From Notamacropus eugenii (Eukaryota; Chordata; Mammalia; Diprotodontia; Macropodidae): 64,000 nt of DNA. This document shows, in pieces, positions 21,191 through 35,200 of this stretch (positions are counted from its first letter, which is position 1; the number at the start of each line of letters is the position of its first letter). The DNA lies in the NCBI RefSeq assembly GCF_028372415.1, contig NC_092872.1, positions 14,288,479-14,352,478 on the forward strand, read 5' to 3'. The notes under the pieces are model-generated. The model made no database searches and was not told the origin of the DNA. It was given only the letters and a program-made list of their open reading frames with translations. Position numbers and translations under genes: made by a program.

Positions 21191-24100
21191 GAGCCCGAGG
21201 GCATCCTTGGTAATGGCCTCGGGTTTTCTGGAGAATCCCTCTGCCAACAGGAACAGACAGCTGTATCCGGAAAAGGAGAATTGGGTCTGACTCACTGCAG
21301 CCGACAGGGTTTTCCCCTGGCTGTTACTTAAACATGTGTGAAAATCGATGGCTCTCAGTTGTCAAGCAAGTGACTTCCAACTTTTGTTCCGGAGGACGTG
21401 CGTCCGGTCTAGTAAACTGCAGGACTTATCTCTCTCTCCTAGAGGGGATAATCAGCCTTGCTCTCTCTGGTCCCAAAGTGTATGTTTAGAAACTCAGCTC
21501 TGTCCCTAAGCAACAGAAAGGTGACTTTTCTTCTGGGAAGAAACTTGTTGACTGAAAAGTTTTGGAAGGGTAATTAGAGTATAGTAAGTGTAAGCTGGTA
21601 TGGGGCGCGTGTGTGCAAGTGTGTTGAGTTCCTTGTAAATAGAGCTCAAAGATTTACATACATTTTTACATAAGGTATTTTACATACATAATCCCTCTTG
21701 ATCATAGATCTACAGCAGGGTTCCTTACTGTGTGTGTTTGTGTGTGTGTGTGTGTGTGTACGTATGTGGTACCATGGACCCCTTTGGAAGACTGGTGAAG
21801 TCTCAGGACTAATGAGAATAACGTTTTTAGGAGCACAAATTAAATATGTAGGATTACAAAGAAAATAAATTATAATATTAAAAAATAAAGATTTATTTTC
21901 TTATCCGTGTTTGTGGACCCCCTGAAATCTACACATGGACTGACTCCAGGTTAAGAAACTCTGATGTATAAGAGATCCTAGAGATCACCTGGTCCAGCCC
22001 TAACATTTTACAGATAAGGAAACTGAAACCCAGAGATTGTGTCTTTGTCCAAAGTTATATAGAACTGAGATTTAAACACAAGTCCTCTAACTCCGAATCC
22101 AGTGTTATGTCTACTCTGCTTTGCTATCTTCATGAAATCACATATGGTACCATTTTTCTCCCAATCACCCAGGCTTGCAGTCTTGGGGTGGTTCTTTCCC
22201 TCCCCCTTGTCCCTTCTATCCAACTCAGTTTTCTGGAGGTGGGGCAGTGTAAGTATTACTGTTCTCATCTTAATGAGGAACAGACAGCCTCAGAAAAATG
22301 AAGTAAATTGGGGAAAATCATAAGACCTTTAAATGGGAGAGTTGGCATTCAAACCCAGGTCTTTTGGCTTTTAAAACCATTACCCTTTCTCCAGCCCCAA
22401 CCTTGTTAATTTTTTAGGTGCAGCCTCTGGAATAAGCATAAATAATGCAATAGTCCTAAGACAGACATAAATCTTTTGCTTTGAATGATGACATTCTACT
22501 GATAAGGAGAATGTTGACCAGAGCAATCTTTGTACTGCCTGTGGTTGGGACTGGGACTTCCTCTCGGGGACCATTTCTTGAAACTCTCTGCAAGGACCCT
22601 GCCTTTCTCCAGAGGGCAGATCTCTATTTATTGTTGCTCATACTAACCCGCATGATTTCTGCCTTCTTGTCTTTGGATCTTTAGATGGTGGGATGAAGGG
22701 CAGAGAAAAAGCAGTGGACAAGAAATGCTTGCTCAGGCTCGAGCATGGTGATTCCAACTTGAATGCTCACATGCAGCTTGTAGTGCTGAAACTCTCTCTC
22801 CCCCTCAATGTTACTGATGGGGAATCAGATTACAAAGATGGGGAAAACGAGGTGACTTCCAGGCTCTGATATTCCAGTTGTCAAAGCGTGTTGAAGGCGA
22901 CATGCATCAAATACCCCAGGAGTGTTGTTGAATTTAGAAACGAGTGAGTTGGTGTATGCCAAGTCCAACTCAGCTATTATGGGCCTTGCTGTTAACCACC
23001 TTGTGGAGAGACTTTCACAGCAATGCTTCCGTATCTAAGGGTTATATAAGTTCATGAACTTGAGCCCAGCAAAGGAAATGCTTTCATGCACTTGTAATAT
23101 TAGTAATAATAACAACTCACATTTGCAATTTGTTCACCCCAACCTTGTCAGGGTAGGTGAGGTAAGCATTATTACCTATATTTTACTGATGAAACTGAGG
23201 CTCTGAGGGGTTAATTGATACAATACAGCTGGGACTGGAACCCAGCTTTCCCACCTCCAAAAAAAGCACTCATTCTCATTATGCTAGGGTAAGAAAGCTA
23301 AACAATTTATATTCCATTAGTTGCTTTTTGGTTTGTTTTTTTTTTAATAAAGCCCCACAACTCATGGTGCATGGAATTGTTTCTTAAATTGTCCTTAAGT
23401 ATTGTAGATGTGTAAAGACAGAGTTAACAACCGGATTGCCTTTCCTGCTGAGGCATCAGGTTTGGGATTCCTATAGCCAGAGCTTGATTGACTGCCTCCA
23501 GAAATCCCTGAGAAAGCTGCTATTGACCGACCCCCATAGGGAAGAAGACTAGCTAGGCCCTCATTTGACATCTTCTATATTAATGGCATTCAAAGAAAAA
23601 GAGCTTTTAAAATGCACATTATGTTAGCAATATATCAAGTTTTTTCCCTTCTTCCTCATCCCTCCCTAAAGCATATGCGTATGTATGTTCCTCAATTTGT
23701 TCTCTCTGCTCCCATTTTTTTTTCAAATCACGATCATAGCCTGCCTATTGAAGGTACAATAATGGACTGGCAAGAGTGTGAGCTGTAGGTAGGTCCTAGT
23801 CACTAGCTCACGCTAGGATTTTGGCCAGGACCCCTCAATGAACCTTTGCCAACAGTTTGCTCATCTGTAAAATGAGGGCTTGGATTCTAAGGTTCCTTTC
23901 AGCACATGGTCTAGGATTCTACCTTTCCAGACTGTTCTACTGGGTATAGTACATTGAAGTCCAGGCTTCTTAGGAGCCCAGAAAGTCTTTCAGGACTCTT
24001 TCAACTCTGGTGTTCAATTCAACAACTATCGTTAAGCATGAACCATGTATATAGCTTTGTACTGTCCCAGAAATACAAAGAAAAGCCAGGCAGAGCTGCA

Positions 24101-27100
24101 ATATGTATGAATAGTATGATACAAAGTAATAAAAAATAATACCTGTATTTATATGGAACTTTAAGGTTTGCAAAGCACTTTACAAATACTATTTTATCCT
24201 TACAACTATCCTGGGAGGTGCTATGATTATCCCCATTTTACAGAAAGCTGAGGCAGATAACTGAAGTAAATTATCCAGGGTCCCATAGTGAATAAATATC
24301 TGGGGTTGAATTTTCACTCAGGTCTTCCTAACCTCCAAGTCCTCTGGGGAAATGAATATTCCAAGTCATCCTCAATGCTGATGAAGGCTCCATAATGAGC
24401 CTGGAGTCAAGACAAATGTTCAAATCACGCCTCTGATACTTAATACTTGGGTAACTATGGACAAGTAACTTAACTCCTTTGAAACTCAGTTCTTTATCTG
24501 TAAAATGGGGATAGTTATGCAGGTAGTGCCTATTTCACAGGATTGCTGTTAGGAACAGATGGAATAATAGACACAAAAGATTTTGCAAACCTTAAGGTGC
24601 TATAGAAATACCAACTTCTTAATATGGGATGTGAGCTTGGAGAGAGACTTCTAATGGAATGCTCCAAGGATTTGTGGTTGGTTTGGGGACATTCAGCATT
24701 TTTAAAAAATCTATGACTTAGATAAAGGCATAAACAGTTTGCTTAGTAAATTTGCCAGTGACACAAAACTTGAAGAGATAGCTTACCAATATGTAGGGTG
24801 ACACAGTCAGGATCCCACCAAATCTCCACAGGCTAGAATGTGAGGTGGAACCCAAATATGACATTTAGTAGGGTTGAAAGTGAAGGCTTGCCCTTGAATT
24901 TCAATGATCAATTTCACAGGGACCAGATGAGAGAACTATATGGCAATTCTGCCTTTGTGGCAGGCATTAGAACAGGGATTCTCCATCTGATATGATCTGA
25001 ACTAGTTGATCTTTCAGTTCTGTGAGCTATCAGGCAACATACAATAAGAAATTTGAAGAGAGATCATTTTTGTTTGGGGGAATCAGAGAAGACCTCATGG
25101 AAGTGATGGCCCTTGAGCAAAGGCTTTAAGGAAAATCTGGATTTCAGCCGATGGGAAAGGGACATATTCTAGGGTGTGAGATTGCCAGTCTAAATGCACA
25201 GAAGTGAGAGGTCAAAGATTAGGAAATGAGTATTATAATAATAGTAATGATTAGTTACTAATAATTACAGTAATTAATAGTAATAACTGACTTAATACAG
25301 GGCTTTAAGACTAGTAACATTATTTCATTTGATCTTCACAATAACTTCACCAGGTAAGCATGTTATTCGCCATTTTACATATACAGAAACTGAGGTGAAG
25401 TAACTTGTTCATATTCCCATAGCTAGTAAGTGTCAGAAGTGGGATGTGAACCTGGTTCTTTCATATATTCAAGTACAGTTATCCCTTCCACATTGCCACT
25501 TTCCCTGTCATGCAGTTTCCATATATTGGGGTGGGCATAAGAAATTAAATGGGAATTTGGGGGGAGTTTTGTGGAAGCCACAGATGACATGTGGAGGCCA
25601 GCAAATGACACAGACAAAGTTTAAAACCTCAATGCACAAAATATATGTATAGTATTGTATAATATCAACCCAAATTTTATAATAACATACTGTGAACACC
25701 CCATAAAAGAAAAAGAAAAAAATTCAGACCTCTTTTATGGTGCAAAGGGAGGGTCAAAAAAATTTTCCCAGATTTTCCAGATCATGAAGGTGCCACATTC
25801 CTAATCCCCAAAATGTGAAAGGGATAACTATGTAGCACCCTTTTTGCACCACCACATTATATATTGGTAGTAGTTATTCAGCGTGTTTATAATGCAGGGT
25901 GTGTTTAGAGGATAGGGTGAAAGAAGTCTGGAGGGGTAGATTGGATGCCTGGTATTCCTGATTCCATGTGTCCTTAGGGCATACCTCCAATGAGATGCAA
26001 AGTTGGCCATTTCGAATCAGCCTAGATGGAAAATGTTGAATCATTGAAAGGCTGTTCTGTTTTTACATAGGATTTTGCTTCTGCCCCATGTGCCACATGT
26101 TCAGTTGGGAACCAGGTATCGCATGCAAAAGTCTCACGTTTCTCATGCTAGAGCCCTGACTGTATGCATTTGGCCCATGACAAGCCAGAGGAGGGAGACC
26201 AGAAGACTAGAACGCATTCCACACCTGTTGAAGGAACTGGAGATGTTCAGCCTAGAGAGGAGAAGACACGACTTGGGTGACTCAAGTCTTGTCTTCAAGT
26301 ATTTGAAGAGCTACTGTGTGAAAGACATTTTAACTTGTTTCTTTGAGCAGCATGGGGCAGAACTAGGACCAATAGGCAGAGCCACAGGGAGGTAGATTTA
26401 GGGTCAAGATCATGTAGCTTATAGTATATAGTTAGTGATTAATAAATAAATGCATTTTCATTCATTCAAGAATGAAATGTTTTCGGATAAGGGACAGATC
26501 CTGGACCTGTGATTTCATTGGTATAGGAAATTCCCAGATGAGGAAACCTCCTCTACCTTGGCAAGTCAGCACTTTCTCTGCAACTTACAGTCCTAGAGTT
26601 GCCTAGAGCACTAATACATAAAGCAGCATGCCTAGTCACACCCATACCTAGAACTTGAATCCAAATCTTCTTTCCTTCCATTATACCCTTTTTTTGTTCA
26701 ATCGTGTCCAACTATGACCCCATTTGGGGTTTTCTTGGCAAAGATACTGTAGTGGTTTGCCATTTCCTTCTCCAGCTCTTTTTACAGATGAGGAAACTGA
26801 GGCAAACAGGGCTAAATGACTTACTAAGGTAGTAAGTGTCTGAGGATAGATATGAACTCATGTCTTCCAGACTCCACATCTGACACTCTACTGCGCCGCC
26901 ATACTGCCTCTCAAAACATCTAAATCTGTCTGAAAGTAAAGTGAGCCACCTGGTAAGGTTGTAAGTTCTCCATTCCTGGAGGTGTGCAAGCAGGACCTGA
27001 GTAGTCACTTGTCAGTGATATTTTTCAAGGAGGTTCCCTGCTCAGTTAGAGGTTGTACTACCTGAAAATCTGGACTACCTTCCAGCTTCGATATTCTGGG

Positions 27101-29232
27101 ATTCTACATCCCAGGTCTTTGATAGTAGCCTTTGGTAGACAGCTTAAGAATGGTGAAGATGCCTTAGTGTTGATGTTTTTCCAATTGAACAAGGTCTCCC
27201 TCAAAACCAGTATTTTAGAGTATTGCCCAATGCCCTTCCCTCCTTCTCTGTTACTGTTGTCCTCTCCTCCACACAGTGCCTGCCACATGCCAAACCTCTC
27301 CTCTCCTCCATCCCCCAACAAGCGAAGCCTATAATCTAGCATCTGGTTTGTGGGTCCTTGCATTGGAACCCAGAGGAAATTTTGAATGGTGTCATTACTT
27401 CTAACCAAATGCATTTACTGGAGTGGCCACAGCCCATCCTTGCCCTGAGTTTGTGCCTGATTATTTTAGAGTCTCATAAAATATCTGAGCTGAAAAGGAT
27501 CTTAGAAGTCACATAGACCAACCTAGTCATTCCACTATTCATAGAGTTAGCTTATTTTAGTGGATAGAGTGCCACCTTCCATCTCAGGAAGATCTATATT
27601 CAAGTACCATTTCTGACAATTAGTGATCCTGGGCAAATCACTTAAACTCTTGGAGCCCAGGCAGCTATTGAGACCATAAGTTGCAAAACAGAGATCTACA
27701 TTGTTAGAGGGTATTTCCTCAATAGAGTTCCACACATGATATTAACATAATTTTTTTGTCCCTTTTTTAAAAATTTTAATTGAATTTTTTTTTACAATTA
27801 AAAAATCCATTGTATTTCCTTCTACTCTGAAAAATAAAACAATGAAAAACAAAAAAATATACGTAGTCAAGTGAGAAACATTTCATGGCTTAATATATAT
27901 ATGTGTGTGTATGTGTATATATTATATATATACATATATGCACACACATATACATGCACACACACATATGTGTCATTCTATACTATCATTTCTCTGTCAG
28001 GAAATGAGTAGCAAGCTTAATCATCTGGAATTTCCAATGGTCATCTTATTGACCAGAATTCTCGAGTCTATCAAAATTACTAGTCTTTACAAGTATGCCG
28101 TATACATTGTTCTTCTGGTTCTGCTCACTAAAGTTCATACAAGTTTTTCCAGTTTTCTCTGAAACCATCCTTTCATCACAGGACTCCACAATAGTATTCC
28201 ATTCCATTCATACACCAGAACTTGTTCAATTATTCTCCAATCAATAGGTAGTTCATAATAATTAATATGACCATTATTGACACCATTAATATTATTATAG
28301 ATATTTATTATTAATATGATTGTTTATACCAATTATCAATGTGGATGTTATTGGTATTAATTATTAAGACTAATATCATTATTAAGAGCTGGCCTTGAGG
28401 AAGTACATTAGGGTTTACAAAGCACTTTGCATGCTTGGTCTCATTTGATCTTTAAACAACTCTGTGAATTCAGTAGTGCATTTCTATTTTACAGATGAAG
28501 ATACTTTAGAGATGTAAAATGACTTGCTTGAGACCATACAATGGAAGAATTGGGATTCCACTGGGCAAGATTTCCTGTGACATCTTAAATAGTATAAGTT
28601 ACCAAAATGACATTCAGCAGCATATTTAGGGGGTGGGAAGATGAAACAAAACAATTGGGGGGATCAGGAAAGGTTTCTTGAAGGAGGTGGTACTTGAACT
28701 GAGCCTTGGAGGGCTTCTAAGAGGTGACGGTGAGAGAGCTTTCCAAGGATGAGGCATGGAAACAGCCTATAGAATATTGTGGCAGAGGAACCAGATGAAA
28801 ATGTAACTGAGAAATATTTAACAAAATAAATAAAAATACAATACAACATAGATAATGTTAATTTGGATTTTTCTAAGTCAATACGTGATCTATGGGGGTT
28901 TGTTTTCATTTGAGTTTGACACCACTGTTGTATAGGAGAAAAAGCACCTAGGCCAGTTGATTGGAACATAGAGGTTGTGAAGAGAAATAATATGTAATTT
29001 GCCTGGAAATATGGGCTGGGGATGAGTTACAAAGGGCTTTAAATCCCAAGGAGAAGAATGGGGAAGCACAGGATCTTCTTAAGGAGAGGGATGACATGAT
29101 GAGACCTGTGTTTTAGGAATATTCATTTGGCAGCTGTGTGGATGTTGGATTGGAGAGGAGAGAGACCAAAGAACTGTGGAAAACAAGACTATATAGATAG
29201 ATAGAGGGGGAGGGGGGGGAGAAGGAGGAAGG

Positions 29233-29268
<36 letters not shown>

Positions 29269-32200
29269 CAAAGAGTACTTTTTCAACTATGTGCCAGACT
29301 CTGTGCTGAAATAGCCCTGCCCTAGAGGAGTTTATATTCTATTGGGGAAAGCAGCATGTATACATATAAGCAAATACAGAATATGGAAAAGTAAATTAAA
29401 AAGAACTGGGGGGCCACAAGTGTTGGGGTAACATTTCTGTAAGTTACCACCAGCCTCTCCTCACCGGTAGATTTTTGAAACGAGTGGATTAACATGAAGA
29501 AATAGTCTCCTTTGAGGATTGCCTCCTCTGAATCCTCACCTAGGACAAATCTGTATGGAATTTGGGGTAAACCTGGAGAGAATCAGTCCTCTTAGCTTCT
29601 CCTTGAAGCTTCTAACCATATTCAGAGCAGAGAAGTAGGACAGAAGCAAAAAACCCACAAAAACAAAAAACCCATGAATCTGGAACACGGAAGATCCCCC
29701 AAGGAATAAAAACAAACAACAGAGCTGGATTTCAGGGTAACAGGGATGGGGGGGGTATCTTCCAGTAGAACCAGTCATTGAAAAACTGACCTCCAAAACT
29801 GTGAGCAGGCCAGCCAGGCAGGATAGGTCACCTTCCAGAGGGATGAGAGCTATTGTGACTGCCTGATTCAAAACTCTTTATAAGAGAAGCTTAACCAATC
29901 AGAAGATAGAGAATCACTCCCTTTGGTGAACTGGTACCAATGTCCTTGGAGGCCGATATCCAATAATAGGCTTGGTTCTGGGTGGCAGAACCCTACTACT
30001 GGGGCTTGACAAATCCTGAATGACACCTAGCAATCTCATTGTGGCAGGCAGCAGTACAAAGACTGACTTGGGAATCAGAGGACCTGCTGTGGCTTTAGAG
30101 AAACCTGGGAAGATTGTATGAATTGATAATGGATGAAAGGGGCAGAACCAGTAGAACAACTTATACCATGACAACATTTTAAATACAGATAACTTGGAAG
30201 TATTTCAGAGCTTTGATAAGTATAACACCCAACCAAGATTAGCCAAGGCATAAATTTATGGATATGGCAACATGAGGATGAGTTTTGCTTGACTATGCAT
30301 ATTTATTACAAGGGTTTTGTTTTTATTTTTTTCAATGGAGCAGACAGAGCAGAGATGGAAGGAAGAGATGGCCTGGGTTACGAAAAGAAAAAAAAAATAA
30401 TTGAAATATTTTTAACGCACAGAACAAAACAGAAGGAAACATAGACTAGCACCACTGCTTTGAAAGTTACATGTTGAATTTATTGTTAACTTAAAGGGAA
30501 AAACAAGTTTCAGGTAATAGAGATTTACAGCTTCCTGTATTATCCTCTTTTCCCGTTTTACTTTGTATATGAAAATGCTCACTTTATTTGTTTTTTGAAG
30601 TTCAGAATTTTTTAAAAAAGAAAGAAAAGTTCCCAGTATGTTGTTGCCAGTAGGAGTCATGGAGATACTGAGATGGACTGGGGTGTGGTTCTTTCCATTC
30701 CAAAGCCACACTAGTGCCTATACCAGGTATCTTGGCAGAGCATGTGACTCTCAGAGCTTGGCAGAAAATCTGGGCCATATACCTGTTGACTTAACCTAAA
30801 TTCTTATGCCTTCCCACAGCCTTTCTGGGAGTCGGTTGCACATCTAACTTTTTTCGTTAGCCTATTGTTTCTCCCCGTAAGAAAAAAAATGATTGATCAA
30901 GTATGCAGAAAATGAGGTGGAGTCAAAACTTGGCCATTCATTTGGTGGCATTGATTGGCAGGGCACTCAGTGAAGTCAATAAGACTAGTAGTTTCGATGA
31001 TTTGAAGGATCATAGGATTTAGAGTTGGTAAGGACTTTAAAGGTCACCTAGTCCCATTCCTTTTATTTCACAGATGAAGAAACTCTCAAAGAATGTGATT
31101 GCCCACAATCACATGGGGAGTAATAAGAACTGGAATTTGAACCATCTTTTAACTTCAAATTCAGTGCTCTTTTCACAGGTGAGATACTGTGATGAGGTTT
31201 GCATGGGTCTGTTAGCTTTGCTCTATTTTATGGGCAGAGCTATGCTTCTAGCCCCAGCCAGCACCTCCCAGATGTGTGTGTCTGTTTCTAGTTGTAACTG
31301 GGCAAAAAAGTGTTCAGTAGGTGGAACATATCCTCCCTCCAAGCAATACTGTTCAAAGTGCCTGTCTTTTTGGGAGTGGGTCTATCATCTATAAAGAGGG
31401 TAACAGGCACTATCAGAGAATCATGGAACTTTTTTATTGGAAAGGACTGCAGAGACCACATAGTCCAATGCCCTTATTTTACAACAGAGAACACTGAGGT
31501 TCCTTAAAGAGAAAAGGCTCAAATAAAGTCATGTAGAGTCAGAGGCAGAACTGGAATTGGAACTCTGGTGTTCTACTTCCAATTCACTGTACTTTCTACC
31601 CTACCACAGTCCTTCTCAATTCAGGTTGTATAGATGGTTGTATTAAAACCATATGGTGGACTTCCTCAAAGAGGCAAAATATACAGAAAGAGACACACAT
31701 CTTTGGGCTTGGCCAGTTTGGAGATTTGTTTAGCTTGACTGTGCATGTTTGTTACAAGGACTTTGTTTCCTTTCTTTTTTTTTTCCTTCAGTGGTGATAG
31801 ATGGAAGGAGAGAAAATAAATACTTGTTAACTGAAAAGTTAAAATTTAATTTAAAAAGTCATACAGTGTAATACAAAGGAAAATGAACATGGCTCTTTAT
31901 TCGTATTTATAACTACCCTAGAGAGAGTGGTTGAACCTGATGATACAATGTTGTTTAGAGATGATTTAAAAGAATTTGGAATGTTTAGGTACAAAAAAAG
32001 ACTTTAAGAGCATGTGACAGTTCCCTTCTAGAATTTTAAGACCTGTCTTCTAGAAGAGGAATCAGACCTTGACCCCAGAGGGCAGAACAGGGAGCAATAG
32101 GTAGAAGTTGTAAAAATGATGATTTTAGCTAAATATAAAGAGACCTTCCTAATGACTGGAGCTGCCCCAAAGGAGGATGGGGGATTTCATAGTTGAGCGA

Positions 32201-35200
32201 CTTAACTCCTCATAGGCATAGTCTTTGGAGGTTTGGTTTGAAGGGTAGAACAGCAGCCTTAGAAGCAGCAGGGCAAAAAGTAAAACAGATACAATGATAG
32301 CATGTTGGGAGGGAAGAAGAAGAGGAAGGTGGTTATTAAGCCAAGTTTGAATTCTAGTCCTTCAAGAAAAACTTAGCAACAAGTCCTGTCTCTGCTCTCC
32401 CCCTTCACCATTTCTTTCACCTTGCTCCTGAGGGACCCATTCCTATCTCCTTACCCCCTTTGATGGGCTCCTTCCATGGTAGGATCCACACCCTCTTTTA
32501 GCATAGTACCAAAAACATGAACTATCCTTTATTCTGAAAATATAATTAATGAGTAAAAATGTAAGAACTGGAGAGCACTTTAGAGACCATCTATTCTGGT
32601 CCTTCCAGTCAGGAAGATGAGTTCAAATTAGACCTCAAACACAATTATTAACTTCAGACTAACCTCCGACACTTACTAGCTGTGTGACCCTGGGCAAGTC
32701 ATTTAAGTTCTGTGTGCCCCAGTTTTCCCCATCATCACCTACCTCTTCGAGTTGTTGTGAGGGTAAAAGGAGATCATATTTGTAAAGTACTTTGCAAATT
32801 TTAAAATATCATGTAAATTTTGTTGTTGTCCAACTCTTCATGACCCCATTTGGGGTCTTCTTGGCAAAGATACTGGAGTGGTTTGCCATTTCCCTCTCCA
32901 GCTCTGTTTATAGACCAGGAAACTGATTGCTTAAAAAATGGATACACTAGATCCACTGGAAAAGGAAATGGCAAACCACTCTAGTATCTTTGCCAGTTGG
33001 ACATGACTGAAAATGACTGAACACAAAAACTGAGGCAAACAGAGTTAAGAGACTTGCCCAGAGTCATATAACTAGTAAGTATCTGAGGCTGGATTTGAAG
33101 TCTGAGCTTCCTGACTCCTCCAATCCTGGTGCTTTAACCACTGCACCACCTAGCTCCCCTGTGATATGTAAATAGTACTTATTAATACTGTTATTGAGCT
33201 GAGGCTCAGAGAGGTTAAGTGATTTTCCCCAACATTAAACAGCTAGTAAGTGTCTGAGATGAGATTCAAACCCAAGTCTTCTTGGCTGTCTGTCCTCTTC
33301 TCTTTCCACTATGCCCTACCATGTTTATTGTTTAAAAGGAAAAGGATGTGCTCAGGGTCATGAATCTAGGAAGTGACTGTGCTGAGACTAGACCCCAAGT
33401 CATCTTACTCTCAGTCCAGAGCTCTCTCTATGACACCACATTGTGGATAATAATCATAACAATTGATTTAAGTGCTTTAAGGTTGCAAAACACTGAGGTG
33501 AGAGTAATATTTTTCATATAGCCTGCACACCATTATTTACAGTAATTCTAAATACAAAATGCCTCATTAATCCCTTTTTTTGAACCTGATTGCACTGAGG
33601 TTATCCAGTCTTCAGCCCATTCTGTAATCTGTGTTTTCCACGCCATTGACCATGCACTCTGAATGGGGCTCCCGGCCTCTTCGGTCTATTTATTCTAGCC
33701 TTGTTTCAATAAAACTAACACCGTGTGAAAAGATTCTACTGTGGCTTAAAACCAGTTTTGTTCTTTTGAGAAAAGGAAGAACCTAAGAGATCGGACTGAC
33801 AATTTATATTTCTTAGTCCTGAATTTAAAATATATATCATTTTCCCAATTACATGTAAAAACAATTTTTAACTTCTTTTTTTTTACATTTTAGGTTCCAA
33901 AGTCTCTCCTACTTTCCTCTCCCTCTCTTCTCATTGAGAAGGCAAGCAGTTTGATAAAGGTTCTATATGTGCAGTCATGCAAAACATATTTCCATATTAG
34001 TCATGTTGTAAAAGAAAATACAGACCAAAAACAAACAAACAAAAACCCCAAAGCCAAATAGAGAAAAATAAAATTAAAAGAAAAAACCAGTATGCTTTGA
34101 TCTGCAGTCAGATTCCATCAGTTCTTTCTCCATAGATGTAGTATTTTTCGTCATATGTTCTTCATAATTGCCTTGAATGTTTGCATTGCTGAGAATAGTT
34201 AAGTCATTCATAGTTGTGCACAATGTTCTCCTGGTTCTGCACACTTCATTTTGCATCAGTTCATGTAAGTCTTTCCAGATTTCTGAAATCAGTCTGATCA
34301 TCATTTCGTATAGTATAATAGCATTCCAGCACAGCCATGTGCCATAACTTGTTCAGCCACCTAACTGATGGACATCCCTTCAACTTCCATTTTTTTGCCA
34401 CCACAAAAAAAGCTGCTAGGGATGTTTTTGTAAATATGGGTTCTTTTCCTTTTATCTTTTGACAATCCTAGTGGCAGTATTGCTGGGTCAAAGGGATGTA
34501 GTTTGATAGAACCTTAGTCCTGAATGTCAAAGTTGTCATGGATTATAGGTTCTCCCTGTACCATGTGGAGTAGCAGGATTCTGCTTGATCTCTTTGGGCT
34601 ATGGCTTTATAGGCAATTTAAAACCAACACCTTGGCAAGAGAAGTCTCGAAAGGAAATGAACAGGAATTGGTAACCAGAAACTACCTGGAATATCGTAGA
34701 AAATGCCTGTGGCAGAGATGGGAAGGGAAGCTAGGGCACAGAAAGTCAGAGCTGGAAGGGGTCTGCAAGATTAGTCTATTTAAAACTGTTCTGGGAAGTG
34801 GTCTCAGGCCATTTTGTATATATTAATTAGCCAAGAGAACTCCAAACTCCTTTTTCCTCATTTTCTAGTCAGGTTCCAGAATCATAGATTAGAACTGGCA
34901 GGAACCCTAGGAGTTCAGCTAGTCCAACCCTCTCATTATTTAGATGGGGAGAATGAGGAGGAGTTGGGGGTGACGGGTAGCATGGAACTTTTGTCCATTG
35001 CCATTCAAATAATAAGCAACAGTCATGCTAGGGTTCAGATTCTAAACTTTCTACTCCTTTGACTACAGCTTCTGTAAAAGAGGACAGCAAAGACAGGTTA
35101 GGCCAAACACAGTTAACTCCTCTGAAGGAGAAATCCAGACATATTGATCGCCTGAACAGTGGCAGGCATCCAAATGTATTGTGAGGCTCCGAGGGGGCAC

